From NCBI GenBank assembly GCA_025352795.1, contig JANXSF010000088.1, forward strand, positions 1 through 64,000: 64,000 nt of DNA, written 5' to 3'. Below are positions 16,864-26,563 of this stretch, piece by piece (the stretch's first letter is position 1; the number at the start of each line of letters is the position of its first letter). A program made the translations under genes and the position numbers. The DNA is from Acidobacteriota bacterium. GTDB taxonomy: Bacteria; Acidobacteriota; Terriglobia; Bryobacterales; Bryobacteraceae. The notes under the pieces were generated by a model. That model was given only the letters and a program-made list of their open reading frames with translations. It did not search any database and had not been told where the DNA came from.

Positions 16864-17283
16864 CTAGCGTGGATAGGGATGCCCGCTCAGCGTCGCTAAT
16901 GCCCTGTAGACTTGTTCGGCGAGCATGGCTCGGGCCAGTTCATGGGGCCACGTCATTGCCGACAAGCTCAGCAACAGATCCCCTTTTTTCCGCCAGGCTG
17001 GGGGTAAACCATCGTGGCCACCAATTAGGAACACTACGTCCCTTGCATCCAACTGCGCTTTTTGAAACCAGCAGGCGAACTGCGGGGAATCGAAAGTTTT
17101 CCCCAGCGGATCAAGCAATACTTTACAGGCACTCGGATGCTGCTTCCAGGGATCGAAACGTGTGGGCTGGATCTCCCGCGATTGGCAAGGTATGTATCGG
17201 GAAGCCATCTTCAAATACTCTGCGGCCATCGCATTGGCAGCAGCGTTTTTGGGTTTCCCGATGAAATACAGATAGATTTGCAA
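16864..17283 (-). CDS. rlmH: 23S rRNA (pseudouridine1915-N3)-methyltransferase RlmH
   Basis: 139 residues from the TTG at 17283. This start is chosen because it yields the family N-terminus (QIYLYFIGK) and is preceded by TAGGCGG at a good distance; longer frames run into the upstream gene. RlmH motifs: DVVFLIGGHDGLP near residue 90, LSLSAMTWPHELARAMLAEQVYRA, and GHPYPR at the end. The usual terminal HPYHR reads HPYPR. It methylates pseudouridine 1915 in helix 69 of 23S rRNA using S-adenosylmethionine. It begins 10 bp after the CPBP protease gene. Confidence 0.9.
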   Translation of the reverse strand: MQIYLYFIGKPKNAAANAMAAEYLKMASRYIPCQSREIQPTRFDPWKQHPSACKVLLDPLGKTFDSPQFACWFQKAQLDARDVVFLIGGHDGLPPAWRKKGDLLLSLSAMTWPHELARAMLAEQVYRALATLSGHPYPR

Positions 17284-17293
17284 CAGCCGCCGC

Positions 17294-17986
17294 CTACATC
17301 CAGTATTCCCACTTCCCAGTGGCAATCACATAGAGCGATAAGCATAAGTTGGTGACGCCATGAACCATGTACATGTCAGCCAACGACTTGGTCCTGACCA
17401 TCCACCAGTTGTAGATGACACCGGTAAGCAATCCGACGTCCCAATATGGCCCATGTTCGGATGCGAATAGTGCGGCAGTGATCCAGAAAGCCTGCGGGGC
17501 GTAGGTGCCCAGTGGAACGCGTTCAAAATCGTTGTCGATCAGCCAGCGCATCAACCAGCCTCGAAAAAAAAGCTCTTCCAGGATCGGCACCAAAAGAGCG
17601 GCTCGAGACATTCGCAAAATGAGTTGGAAAGGGTCCTGTAACAATCCCGGCTGCATAGAGATTTGGATTCTGCCGACGATATCGTTCTGAAAAATCCAAT
17701 GATTGCGATAGCCAGGGAATAGCGCATCGGGCCCAATCCAAAGGACGAACACGGCAACACCCACGGCAATGGATGCGATGGGTGCTTTCATCCGAAAGCT
17801 AATAATATGACGGCTGAAAAACCAGATGGCTGCGGCCACTACCACGAACCGAAGAATCTGCTCCGTGCCAGGGGCAATAGGAAGATATTTTCCGCCAGCC
17901 AGAAATACCATGAACACGAGGAACGGCCCGATGTAAGGCGCTGAGGGATGTTTGATCAACGCTTTGTTCCTGGCAAATTTATCCAA
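17294..17986 (-). CDS. CPBP-family intramembrane protease, CAAX-type, exosortase-associated kind
   Basis: 230 residues, polytopic (about six membrane segments). ABI/CPBP motifs: EELFFRGWLMRW (Glu137, Glu138, Arg142), SEHGPYW (His178) and MVHGVTNL (His209, Asn213). Its size and motif spacing resemble the CAAX prenyl protease-related family found with exosortase/PEP-CTERM systems. No exosortase is in the window. Its ATG overlaps the end of the TPR lipoprotein gene by 8 bp, and rlmH follows after 10 bp, so all three are probably one transcript. Confidence 0.8.
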   Translation of the reverse strand: MDKFARNKALIKHPSAPYIGPFLVFMVFLAGGKYLPIAPGTEQILRFVVVAAAIWFFSRHIISFRMKAPIASIAVGVAVFVLWIGPDALFPGYRNHWIFQNDIVGRIQISMQPGLLQDPFQLILRMSRAALLVPILEELFFRGWLMRWLIDNDFERVPLGTYAPQAFWITAALFASEHGPYWDVGLLTGVIYNWWMVRTKSLADMYMVHGVTNLCLSLYVIATGKWEYWM

Positions 17987-20294
17987 GCTTTTGAATTAAA
18001 GCTTGAATGTCTTTGGCATCTTTTTCACTCGGTTTTGAGCGCATGGCATCGGCCAAAGCTTTCTTAGCGGAAACCTTATCCCCTTTTTGAGCGAAAGCCA
18101 TTGCCAAATGATACTTAAAGGTGGCGGCATTGGCATGTGCCGGATTCTTCGTGATCAGTTCATTAATTACGTTGATCGCGTTGTCTGGAAGATTCTTCTT
18201 GATGTAGATCCATCCCAGCGTATCGGCAATGTTGGCATCACTTGGATTCTTCTGTTTGGCCCGCTGTGCCAGCGTTAGCGCCTGGTCCAGATCGCTACCT
18301 TCTTCCGCAATCATGAATGCCAGATTATTGAGAGCAACCTCGTTATTGGGTTGTAGCTTGAGAATCTTTTCATACAAGGGGCGAGCTTGCGCCTGATTCC
18401 CTTGCACGTGCAGCAACATGGCTAGTTCAGCGTAAGGAGTGGCGTCATTGGGAAGGAGTTCAACTGCACGACGCAAGTATTCAATGGCGTTCTTGCTATC
18501 GCCCAGTTGACGATACGCAATGCCCATGCGGACATACATGGCGCCATCTTTCGGATTCTGGTCAAGCACTTCCTTGTAATAAGGAATTGCTTCCTGAACC
18601 TTATTGTTGCGGATGGCAATGTTTCCGTAGGCGATCTTAAGTGCCGTACGCTCCGGGTGCAATTCGATTTCTTTCTTCACAGCAGTCATCGCCATATCGT
18701 ACTTACCCTGGATCATGTACGTTTCAGTGATGCCCATCAGCCCCCGAATATCAGGTGGATTGGAATGATAGATATCGTTGAAAATCTTCTCTGCTTCTGA
18801 GAATCTTTTTTCCTGGAAATAAATAAAGGCTTGTTGATATTTGGCGTCGTTAGAATCTGGATTGGTCTTCAACGTCTGTTCCAGTTCCACTAGCGCCTGC
18901 TTCAATTCACCCGTACCCATTAAGGCGCTGGAAATGATTAACCGCGCACTCACATTGTTCGGATTCACCGCCAAAATTTCTTTGCCGGAGGTCATCGCAT
19001 TGGCCCATTCGCCGCGTGAGAGTTGAATTTGCGAAAGCGCCAAACGAGGTGGAATGTAGTCTGGCCGCAACTTAATGGAATCCTGAAACTGCACCTTGGC
19101 CGCTTCTACATCGCCCTTCTGCATTAATGCCCGACCAAGGTTAAATCGCAAAACGAAATTTTCTGGCATCTTCGAAACAACCGATTGCATATCGGCAATG
19201 GCATTGGCTTGTTGTTCGGGTTTGCCACCATATAATTGCAGCGTGGCGCGCATGGAAATGGAATCGGGATCCGTCGGATCTTCCTTTAGCAACGATTCCA
19301 CCAGGGCAAGAGCTTCAGGAAGCTTGTTTTGAGCTACCTTGATTTCAACCAGCCGCTTGCCGAAATCTTTGTGCTTATCTTTTTGCGCTTTTTCGCCAGC
19401 TTCATAAGTCTTTTGGGCGTTATCGAAATCACGAATCCGATAGTAGAAATCCCCCGCCATAATGTATGCGTTGGGGTACGTTTTAGGATCGGAAATCAAT
19501 TTGTTCAAGGCAGCCTTCATTTCCGGCTCTTTACGATTCAGGAAATAATGGGTCGCCAAGTTCACCAGCAAAGTTCCATCGGCGGGATTGTCTCTGGCTT
19601 TCTGATTGATGATCTTGTCCGCTTCGGCATAGTTGTTGGCCCGCGCATAAACCATGAATAGGAAATCGTAGGCCGGATAATACGTTTTATCCTTGACGAT
19701 CAGTGCCTTTAACTTCGCTTCGCCTTCTTCCGGTTTCCCGGTGTTGTAAAGCGTTTGAGCCAGAATCAAAACCAATCCGGGCTGATCTGGTTTGGCAGCG
19801 TCCGCTTGTTGAAAATAGGCAAGAGCTCCTGGGACGTCCTTGTCCGTCAACGCTATATAGCCGTTCAAACGCAAGGCATCGTAAGATTTGGGGTTCTTTT
19901 TGGTCAACCGGTTGGCCAAATCTTTTAGTTCCGGCAACAAACCTTTGAACTTGATTGGATCCACCAGGTAAGCAGTTAAATAAAGGTCAGCCAATTTGCT
20001 GAACGCGTCGTTGTTGTCTGGCTGCAACTCCACCGCCCGACGCAAGGAATTGACAGCCTCCCCAGGACGACCTCGCTTCAATTCCGCTAATCCAAGCTTG
20101 TACCAGGCTTCGCCGAAACGCTGATCTTCCTTCAACGCACGACGATACATGATGGCAGCTTCGTTGAATTTGCCATTGTCAAAGTACTTATTGCCGTTGG
20201 TCAGGTGCTTTTTTTTGCGGGAATCAGGGTCGCCGGTGCAGCCAACGAAACTGATGAGAAGGGCTAGTGTGAGGAGGAGTCGTAGTACTTTCAT
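17979..20294 (-). CDS. TPR-repeat lipoprotein, PrsT-like
   Basis: 771 residues from ATG 20294; the start gives a lipoprotein-type signal (MKVLRLLLTLALLISFVGC, Cys at residue 19). At least 15 tetratricopeptide repeats follow, e.g. FGEAWYKLGLAELKRGRPGEA and PNNEVALNNLAFMIAEEGSDL. Large TPR lipoproteins of this build are recurrent in exosortase/PEP-CTERM export loci (PrsT type). It overlaps the CPBP protease gene by 8 bp, which supports a common role in envelope or exopolysaccharide assembly. Confidence 0.85.
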   Translation of the reverse strand: MKVLRLLLTLALLISFVGCTGDPDSRKKKHLTNGNKYFDNGKFNEAAIMYRRALKEDQRFGEAWYKLGLAELKRGRPGEAVNSLRRAVELQPDNNDAFSKLADLYLTAYLVDPIKFKGLLPELKDLANRLTKKNPKSYDALRLNGYIALTDKDVPGALAYFQQADAAKPDQPGLVLILAQTLYNTGKPEEGEAKLKALIVKDKTYYPAYDFLFMVYARANNYAEADKIINQKARDNPADGTLLVNLATHYFLNRKEPEMKAALNKLISDPKTYPNAYIMAGDFYYRIRDFDNAQKTYEAGEKAQKDKHKDFGKRLVEIKVAQNKLPEALALVESLLKEDPTDPDSISMRATLQLYGGKPEQQANAIADMQSVVSKMPENFVLRFNLGRALMQKGDVEAAKVQFQDSIKLRPDYIPPRLALSQIQLSRGEWANAMTSGKEILAVNPNNVSARLIISSALMGTGELKQALVELEQTLKTNPDSNDAKYQQAFIYFQEKRFSEAEKIFNDIYHSNPPDIRGLMGITETYMIQGKYDMAMTAVKKEIELHPERTALKIAYGNIAIRNNKVQEAIPYYKEVLDQNPKDGAMYVRMGIAYRQLGDSKNAIEYLRRAVELLPNDATPYAELAMLLHVQGNQAQARPLYEKILKLQPNNEVALNNLAFMIAEEGSDLDQALTLAQRAKQKNPSDANIADTLGWIYIKKNLPDNAINVINELITKNPAHANAATFKYHLAMAFAQKGDKVSAKKALADAMRSKPSEKDAKDIQALIQKLG

Positions 20295-20428
20295 ATGTAT
20301 GTTATCGAAACTTTGGTGTTTTCTATTAACTACTTCACCACAAAAAGCAGATGGTTGCAATGGAGCCACCATCCAGCTATCGTCCTAACTTTCGTTATAG
20401 TTAGCGGTGATTTAAGAATACGCAGCTT

Positions 20429-23400
20429 TTAATCTACAGCGATGGTGGGTACAACTGGTCCCTTCAAAGGGCTATCGACAGAACCAGAGCGGATCATTAC
20501 GGGTAGGCTATCGCCCCTTAAATGAGCCCCTGGAATGCGGAAGTTGATTTGATAGACGCCCACCAAACCGGGGGCGAAGGTGCTGGAATCAACAATGATT
20601 TCGGCTTCCTTGTAGCGGTAATCCCCAAAATACAGTTTAATCGCGTCAGTCTTAATCACCTTGTCGGTAGGCGATGCGGCGCCTAATGCCAGAGTAGTCC
20701 CTTTGGGAACACCCAGCCCCACGGCATACATGGTTAAACGTTCGTCGCGCTTAGCGGGATTGCTTTTCGAGATTTTTTCACCATTGGCCCGTACGATCAG
20801 AGCCTCCTGCGATCCGGGAGCAGTAATCACAGCCGGTGCTACCTTGGCAATAGTCACCGCCACCGACCCCGACGCTGCTTTACGATCCACATTGCGGATG
20901 ACGATGGTGTTGCGGCCAACCGTGGCGTCAGACGGAATCAGAGCATTAATCTGATTGGCGGAAGTCAAAACTAAGGGCAGTGGCGTTTGCCCCAACGTGA
21001 CACACAAACCTCCCATAAAGGTGGGAAGAGGATTGGTGCTTGCACTAGCCAGTGTTCCTAGATTTTGACCGAAAATTGAAATCAACCCATTTTGAGAAAT
21101 CGCCGGTTGATAGCTTGCCAGGTTTACCAAGCCATCGCGACTGGGCAACGGGATATCCGCACGATTCGGAACATCAATGGGAACCACGCTGATCCCGCTA
21201 TTGGTCACGGCATAAGCGACGTTGTCCGTCAAATCGACAACTAGTGTTCGGCCATCAATGTTCACCCGCGCAGTTCCAGCCAGTGTCGATAGCGGACCTT
21301 CCAGGGACTGCGTAGTACGCAACGTTTGGCCGCTTACCGGATCAAGCAATTCAATTGCGCCAACGTCGAGCTGTGCCGCCGTGCCCGCAGCCGCTGCTGG
21401 TTGAGTGAATCGGGCATAAACCGTTCCACTTCCCGTAGCAACTGCGGAAATGGACCGAGTGGTGGTGGTAGTGGTTACGACTCCAGGGAAGCCTGGGAAT
21501 CCGCCGCCGCCTTGTACCGGGGTGGTGGGTTGCAGACCAGTTCCGCTAATGGGCGACAAGCTTTGGTTCAACACCAAACCGTTAGCTACAAAATATTGGC
21601 CGCGCGGACCAGCGGCAACCGGACCATAGTAACCCTGAATCGGATTCGTCGCTACTTGGCGGGACTGCACAAAATCATCGACGGCAGCATCATATAAGTA
21701 AACGTTTCCATTCCCTGCCATGAGAAGGGCGAACTCACCGTTGGGTGTGGCGGCCATGGTTCGAGGTGCGGGAATAGTGGCCGTTCCGATGATCTGGCTG
21801 ATGGTGCGTGGCACCATTTCATTACCAACTACTCGCCACAAAGTTCCATTGCTCATCACAACCAAAGGTCCACGCTGGGTGGCAACAATGATGCTTGGCT
21901 GAATTGGAGCGTAAAAACCATTGAATGGAATGGGCGGCATAACAATTTTAGTAGACACTGCCAACCTGTCCAAATCGATCACACTGATAAATTCCGATCC
22001 CGAATTTGCCACATAAAGCACGTTGCCGTCAGGACTCATCGCCAATGAACGGGGAAGTTGACCCACCTTGATGGAGGCCATCATTTTCTTGGTCTTCTTA
22101 TCCAACACTTCAATTCGATTCATGCCGGAATTGGCGATATATATACGCTGGCGGGTGGTGTCATCGGCCATGTCCACCAATGCCTCGTTGGGCGAAAGAC
22201 TTACGTCCACGGGAAGTATGGTTCCGCGCGCTTCACTATTACGGCTGTTCTGATAAACCCGGATACGAGGAGCAATGTTCACCGCTTGCGCCGAGGTAAG
22301 CAGAAAATCATGAGCAGGAACAGTTCCCAAACTCCGCCCGGCCAAGCTGTTAAAGGTGAATTCCAAAGCCGTATCGTTGCCCACCCGAGTCACTCGGGTA
22401 GTTGGTGCCGTTTGGGCAACCGTATTTTGAACAGTGTTCCGACCAGGTACCGCAGTGACGGGAACGTTTGGAGGCAGAATGATTACACCGCCGCCAGGAG
22501 CACCGCCGCCGGGTCCAACAACAACTCCGCCACCGACGCCCAATCCAGGAATTGCCGCAGCCCCGCCCAGAGATTGCAATAGGGTAAGGGTGGCTTGAAC
22601 GGGGGTAGTGCTGCGACCGTCATTGAGCATAGCCGTGACAGCTTTGCGACCTTCCGGTGCCGTCTGGCATTGATCACTGGCTAAAAGAAGCGTTTGGACA
22701 GAAGGACGAAGCAGCGTGTTTTGATTCAGCGTATTCAGCGGAACAATCGTCAAACCCGATTCAGATAACGCGTAAAGTGTGCCGCCATCAATGCTTAAAA
22801 CCATTTTCCCAGCGAGATTTTCTGGTAACTGCAGCGCTGTATTGATAAGAAGGTTGTCCGGATCGTTCACCAGAAGATGGGTAACATTCGCCCTGGCTGC
22901 TGGACTTTGAATAGGGGCAATGTTGAACGCAGCGTAAATTTTGGACCCGTCAGGAGCAAACACGCTGCCCCCTTGATTCTGCTGTAAATTGAACTGTTGT
23001 CCAACCTGCACAAAACCTTGCGCATTGATTGTTGTGGAGAATGGAAACATGGCGTTAGCGGCGTTTTCAGCAGCCAATACGGACAATGTTTTTGTATCGA
23101 AAAGGCGCAGTCCCAACATGAACCGACTACCATTGGCAGCGATCGAGATGTTCGTCGAAACATCCCCAATTTCACGACTCTTAGGAACCGTTCCAGAAAA
23201 AGCATCGTAAACAAAAACCACCCGATTCGTGGCTTGATACGAATTCACGCCAATGATCTTTGTCCCGTCAGGAGTGGCCATCAGTTGGCTTCGATTCGCC
23301 AAGTAAATACGACCAGCAGTGGCGGGCAGAGTGGGCGGAAGAGGCGGAGGTGGGGCAACAGCCACCGGAACAAGCGCACTGCCAACATCGACCACCGATG

Positions 23401-23848
23401 GATCGTAAATGAGCAGCGTGTTTAATAAGTTATTGGTTCCCGAGCCGATGGTTGTGATCAACACACGACCGTCGACGCCAACCGCGACGCCTTCGGGTCG
23501 GGCAGGCAGACTGATTTTGGCGACAATCACCAGCCGGTCTACATCAATTACGTTCAAGGACGTGCTGTTGTGACAGGTGACATAGAGGCGTTTGCCATCA
23601 CGGGAAAGAGCAGCGGCAAGAGGCAGGGAATCCGTACGGATTGAGTTAGTTACGCGGCGCTGGGTAAGGGAATAGACGTCAATTTGATCGTACGGCGAGG
23701 GGCGAACTAAGTAGATGCGTGCCCTGGGCTCATCCAGAATAATATCGGAAGCTCCACCAGTGACGTTTACAACCGTGCCGATTGTGGCCGCTTGCATGGC
23801 AAGCTGAAAGAGGACGAAATATGTAAAAACGCGCGTAAGAAGCCTCAT
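20429..23848 (-). CDS. giant secreted beta-propeller protein with TIGR03437 C-terminal domain
   Basis: 1139 residues from ATG 23848, which begins a signal peptide (MRLLTRVFTYFVLFQLAMQA). Two YncE/NHL-like propeller regions are seen (about 35-380, LPLAAALSRDGKRLYVTCHNST; and about 550-900, RQRIYIANSGMNRIEVLDK, SLAMSPDGNVLYVANSGSEF), joined by a Gly/Pro-rich linker near 440-470. The C-terminal 220 residues (NLASYQPAISQNGLISIFGQNLG) are the TIGR03437 domain described from Solibacter. Such proteins are likely surface-exposed. Promoter not identified; the stop is 134 bp before the TPR lipoprotein start. Confidence 0.88.
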   Translation of the reverse strand: MRLLTRVFTYFVLFQLAMQAATIGTVVNVTGGASDIILDEPRARIYLVRPSPYDQIDVYSLTQRRVTNSIRTDSLPLAAALSRDGKRLYVTCHNSTSLNVIDVDRLVIVAKISLPARPEGVAVGVDGRVLITTIGSGTNNLLNTLLIYDPSVVDVGSALVPVAVAPPPPLPPTLPATAGRIYLANRSQLMATPDGTKIIGVNSYQATNRVVFVYDAFSGTVPKSREIGDVSTNISIAANGSRFMLGLRLFDTKTLSVLAAENAANAMFPFSTTINAQGFVQVGQQFNLQQNQGGSVFAPDGSKIYAAFNIAPIQSPAARANVTHLLVNDPDNLLINTALQLPENLAGKMVLSIDGGTLYALSESGLTIVPLNTLNQNTLLRPSVQTLLLASDQCQTAPEGRKAVTAMLNDGRSTTPVQATLTLLQSLGGAAAIPGLGVGGGVVVGPGGGAPGGGVIILPPNVPVTAVPGRNTVQNTVAQTAPTTRVTRVGNDTALEFTFNSLAGRSLGTVPAHDFLLTSAQAVNIAPRIRVYQNSRNSEARGTILPVDVSLSPNEALVDMADDTTRQRIYIANSGMNRIEVLDKKTKKMMASIKVGQLPRSLAMSPDGNVLYVANSGSEFISVIDLDRLAVSTKIVMPPIPFNGFYAPIQPSIIVATQRGPLVVMSNGTLWRVVGNEMVPRTISQIIGTATIPAPRTMAATPNGEFALLMAGNGNVYLYDAAVDDFVQSRQVATNPIQGYYGPVAAGPRGQYFVANGLVLNQSLSPISGTGLQPTTPVQGGGGFPGFPGVVTTTTTTRSISAVATGSGTVYARFTQPAAAAGTAAQLDVGAIELLDPVSGQTLRTTQSLEGPLSTLAGTARVNIDGRTLVVDLTDNVAYAVTNSGISVVPIDVPNRADIPLPSRDGLVNLASYQPAISQNGLISIFGQNLGTLASASTNPLPTFMGGLCVTLGQTPLPLVLTSANQINALIPSDATVGRNTIVIRNVDRKAASGSVAVTIAKVAPAVITAPGSQEALIVRANGEKISKSNPAKRDERLTMYAVGLGVPKGTTLALGAASPTDKVIKTDAIKLYFGDYRYKEAEIIVDSSTFAPGLVGVYQINFRIPGAHLRGDSLPVMIRSGSVDSPLKGPVVPTIAVD

Positions 23849-23922
23849 TGGTCCACTACTATAACCCACTTTACACTTTAAAGTTTCGTTAAGCTAGGCC
23901 CACCTGACACTGGGCAAGGGCA

Positions 23923-24558
23923 CTAGCGTGGTATTAGTTCAATGGGAGCATTAATCCAGTAGTCTGGCTGAAATGTGCGCATTTCATCATGATTTCCATA
24001 TCCATAGCTGACCGCGCAAACCTTTACCCCAGCTCGCTTGCCAGCTTCCATATCAGCTGGCGCATCGCCAATAAAAAGGCAATCCGCCGGACTGACCCCG
24101 AACAGTTCCACCGTCTTCAAAATCACGTCAGGTTCAGGCTTAGCCGGAAATCCGTCGGTGCCTTGCACATGTTCAAAGTGGTGAATTAAGCCAAATTTCT
24201 GAAGGATGATTTTGGTCGCCGGAGTGCCCTTGGTGGTAGCCGTCGATTTGCGTCCCGGCAAACCCTGGAGCATTTCCGGGATTCCTTCAAAGACGCGGGT
24301 CTGGCTGTGTTCCCGGGCATGATAAATGGTGCGGTAATCGGCGATCATCGCATCACAGCGTTCCTTGGTAAGCCCCGCGTCCAAGTCATGAAACAGAGCT
24401 TCTAAATGCAGCCCAATGTAGGATCTAAGGAATTCGTAGGATTGCGGTGGGAGTTGGTACTTCTCAAGAACTTGCGCTACGGAAGGACAAATGTCGACGG
24501 CGCTGTCTGTCAGCGTGCCGTCGACATCAAAAATATAAACCGGAAATGCAGGAATCAC
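23923..24558 (-). CDS. HAD-family phosphatase, phosphoglycolate-phosphatase-like
   Basis: 211 residues of the HAD superfamily: motif [12 protein letters not shown] with nucleophile Asp11 and acid/base Asp13, motif II in [10 protein letters not shown], Lys in [11 protein letters not shown] and motif [18 protein letters not shown]. The helical cap is of the Gph/PGP type. Substrate is probably a small phosphate ester such as 2-phosphoglycolate. It overlaps ftsH by 4 bp (ATGA) and so is translationally coupled as the third gene of tilS-ftsH-HAD. Confidence 0.88.
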   Translation of the reverse strand: MIPAFPVYIFDVDGTLTDSAVDICPSVAQVLEKYQLPPQSYEFLRSYIGLHLEALFHDLDAGLTKERCDAMIADYRTIYHAREHSQTRVFEGIPEMLQGLPGRKSTATTKGTPATKIILQKFGLIHHFEHVQGTDGFPAKPEPDVILKTVELFGVSPADCLFIGDAPADMEAGKRAGVKVCAVSYGYGNHDEMRTFQPDYWINAPIELIPR

Positions 24559-26477
24559 GCGGGCTGAGGTCCATCCATTAATGGCGGGACTCGCAATCCG
24601 CCACTTGGTTTCGATTCAGGCTTCAGAGTTTGCGACTTCATATCACCACCTTTGCCCGTCTGCGGATTCTTGATCGCTGCCAACGTTTCCCCGTTGATCA
24701 ACTGAATCACTTCCGCACCGTCCAGAACTTCACGTTCCAACAATGCCTCAGCAACTCGAATTAGAGCATCGGAATGGGATTCAATAATGCCCCGAGCCCG
24801 TTTGTAGCCCTTGTCCACCATGCCCCGCACTTGCTCATCGATCTTGATCGCCGTAGCTTCACTGTAATCCCGATGCTGAGCAATTTCACGACCCAGGAAA
24901 ATCTGCTCTTCCTTTTTGCCGAAGCTCATTGGACCCAGATCGCTCATACCCCATTCGCAAACCATCTTGCGAGCCAAATCGGTGGCCCGTTCAATGTCGT
25001 TTCCGGCACCGGTGGTAATGTGCTTCATGAAGATTTCTTCGGCAATACGACCAGCCATCAAAATCGTAATCTGCGCATCCAGATATTGAGTGTCGTAAGA
25101 GTGCTTATCGTCAATCGGCAACTGCATGGTTAGACCCAGAGCCATTCCCCGAGGAATGATGGTGACCTTATGCAGCGGATCTGCTTCTGGAATCAAAACG
25201 GCAACCACCGCGTGACCCGCTTCATGATAAGCAGTGTTCTTCTTTTCGTCTTCGCTCAAGACCATGGAACGACGTTCAACGCCCATCATGACCTTGTCTT
25301 TGGCCAGTTCAAAATCGAACTGAGTGACCACTTTACGATTTTGCCGAGCAGCGATTAGAGCAGCTTCATTCACCAGATTGGCTAGATCGGCACCAGAAAA
25401 TCCAGGGGTTCCACGAGCGATGACGTTCAGTTCCACGTCGTCAGACAGCGGAGTTTTCTTGGTGTGTACCTTAAGAATCTGCTCGCGACCCTTCACGTCA
25501 GGACGGCTGACCACTACTCGTCGATCAAAACGGCCAGGGCGCAACAATGCTGGATCAAGGACGTCGGGACGATTGGTGGCTGCCACCAGAATCACACCTT
25601 CGTTCGATTCAAACCCATCCATTTCAACCAGCAACTGGTTCAGGGTTTGTTCGCGTTCATCATGTCCACCACCCAACCCAGCGCCACGATGACGGCCCAC
25701 AGCGTCAATTTCGTCAATGAAGATGATGCAGGGAGCGTTCTTCTTGCCTTGTTCAAACAGATCGCGAACGCGGCTTGCACCTACGCCAACAAACATTTCC
25801 ACAAAGTCCGAACCGGAAATAGAAAAGAACGGTACGTTTGCTTCGCCAGCAATGGCCCGGGCCAGCAGCGTCTTACCGGTACCCGGCGACCCTACCAACA
25901 GCACACCTTTAGGAATGCGACCACCTAACTTTTGAAACTTTTGCGGTTCGCGCAGGAATTCAATAATTTCCTGCAGCTCTTCTTTCGCTTCATCCACGCC
26001 AGCCACGTCTTTAAAGGTGACTTTCTTTTGCTGCGAGGAGTGCAATCGCGCTCGACTCTTGCCAAAGCTCAACGCCTTATTGCCACCGCTTTGCATTTGC
26101 CGCATCATGAAAATCCAAAACGCGAACAGCAGCACAAAGGGAACAATGTTCACAAGAATGGAAATCAGGTTTCCACTGGAAGTTTCGGCAATCGTCACAT
26201 TGACGTTCTTCTCCCGCAGGGTCTTATAGATGTCGGGGTAGTTGATGGGAAGAGTGGTCTTCAAGTTGGCTGAAGGATCGTCGGCATAAATGCCAGTGAC
26301 TTCACTGCCATTCACATTGACACTTTTCACCTTGCCCGCTTCTACTTCCTTTACAAACTCACTAAAAGATAGAGATGCCGTGGACTTGCCTTTCCCACGA
26401 GGGATCACGGTCCAAAGGATAACCGCCATACACATGATGACGACCCAGATAATTGCCGTTCTAACGTTAGAATTCAT
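24555..26477 (-). CDS. ftsH: ATP-dependent zinc metalloprotease FtsH
   Basis: 640 residues, the usual FtsH length. Two membrane segments (about 6-25 and 106-126) flank a periplasmic domain. The AAA+ domain has Walker A GSPGTGKT at 196-203, Walker B IIFIDEID at 251-258 and the SRH region [19 protein letters not shown]. Zinc-protease motif HEAGH at 418-422. FtsH degrades membrane and short-lived cytosolic proteins. The ATG follows GAGGAACAA. It lies between tilS and the HAD gene; tilS-ftsH adjacency is conserved widely. Confidence 0.98.
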   Translation of the reverse strand: MNSNVRTAIIWVVIMCMAVILWTVIPRGKGKSTASLSFSEFVKEVEAGKVKSVNVNGSEVTGIYADDPSANLKTTLPINYPDIYKTLREKNVNVTIAETSSGNLISILVNIVPFVLLFAFWIFMMRQMQSGGNKALSFGKSRARLHSSQQKKVTFKDVAGVDEAKEELQEIIEFLREPQKFQKLGGRIPKGVLLVGSPGTGKTLLARAIAGEANVPFFSISGSDFVEMFVGVGASRVRDLFEQGKKNAPCIIFIDEIDAVGRHRGAGLGGGHDEREQTLNQLLVEMDGFESNEGVILVAATNRPDVLDPALLRPGRFDRRVVVSRPDVKGREQILKVHTKKTPLSDDVELNVIARGTPGFSGADLANLVNEAALIAARQNRKVVTQFDFELAKDKVMMGVERRSMVLSEDEKKNTAYHEAGHAVVAVLIPEADPLHKVTIIPRGMALGLTMQLPIDDKHSYDTQYLDAQITILMAGRIAEEIFMKHITTGAGNDIERATDLARKMVCEWGMSDLGPMSFGKKEEQIFLGREIAQHRDYSEATAIKIDEQVRGMVDKGYKRARGIIESHSDALIRVAEALLEREVLDGAEVIQLINGETLAAIKNPQTGKGGDMKSQTLKPESKPSGGLRVPPLMDGPQPA

Positions 26478-26563
26478 TTGTTCCTCAATATTAGAGACGT
26501 CACAATGCCTCTAATCGATTCATAAGAGCACTACAAATGCCAGTACTGTTTACCTGACCATCC

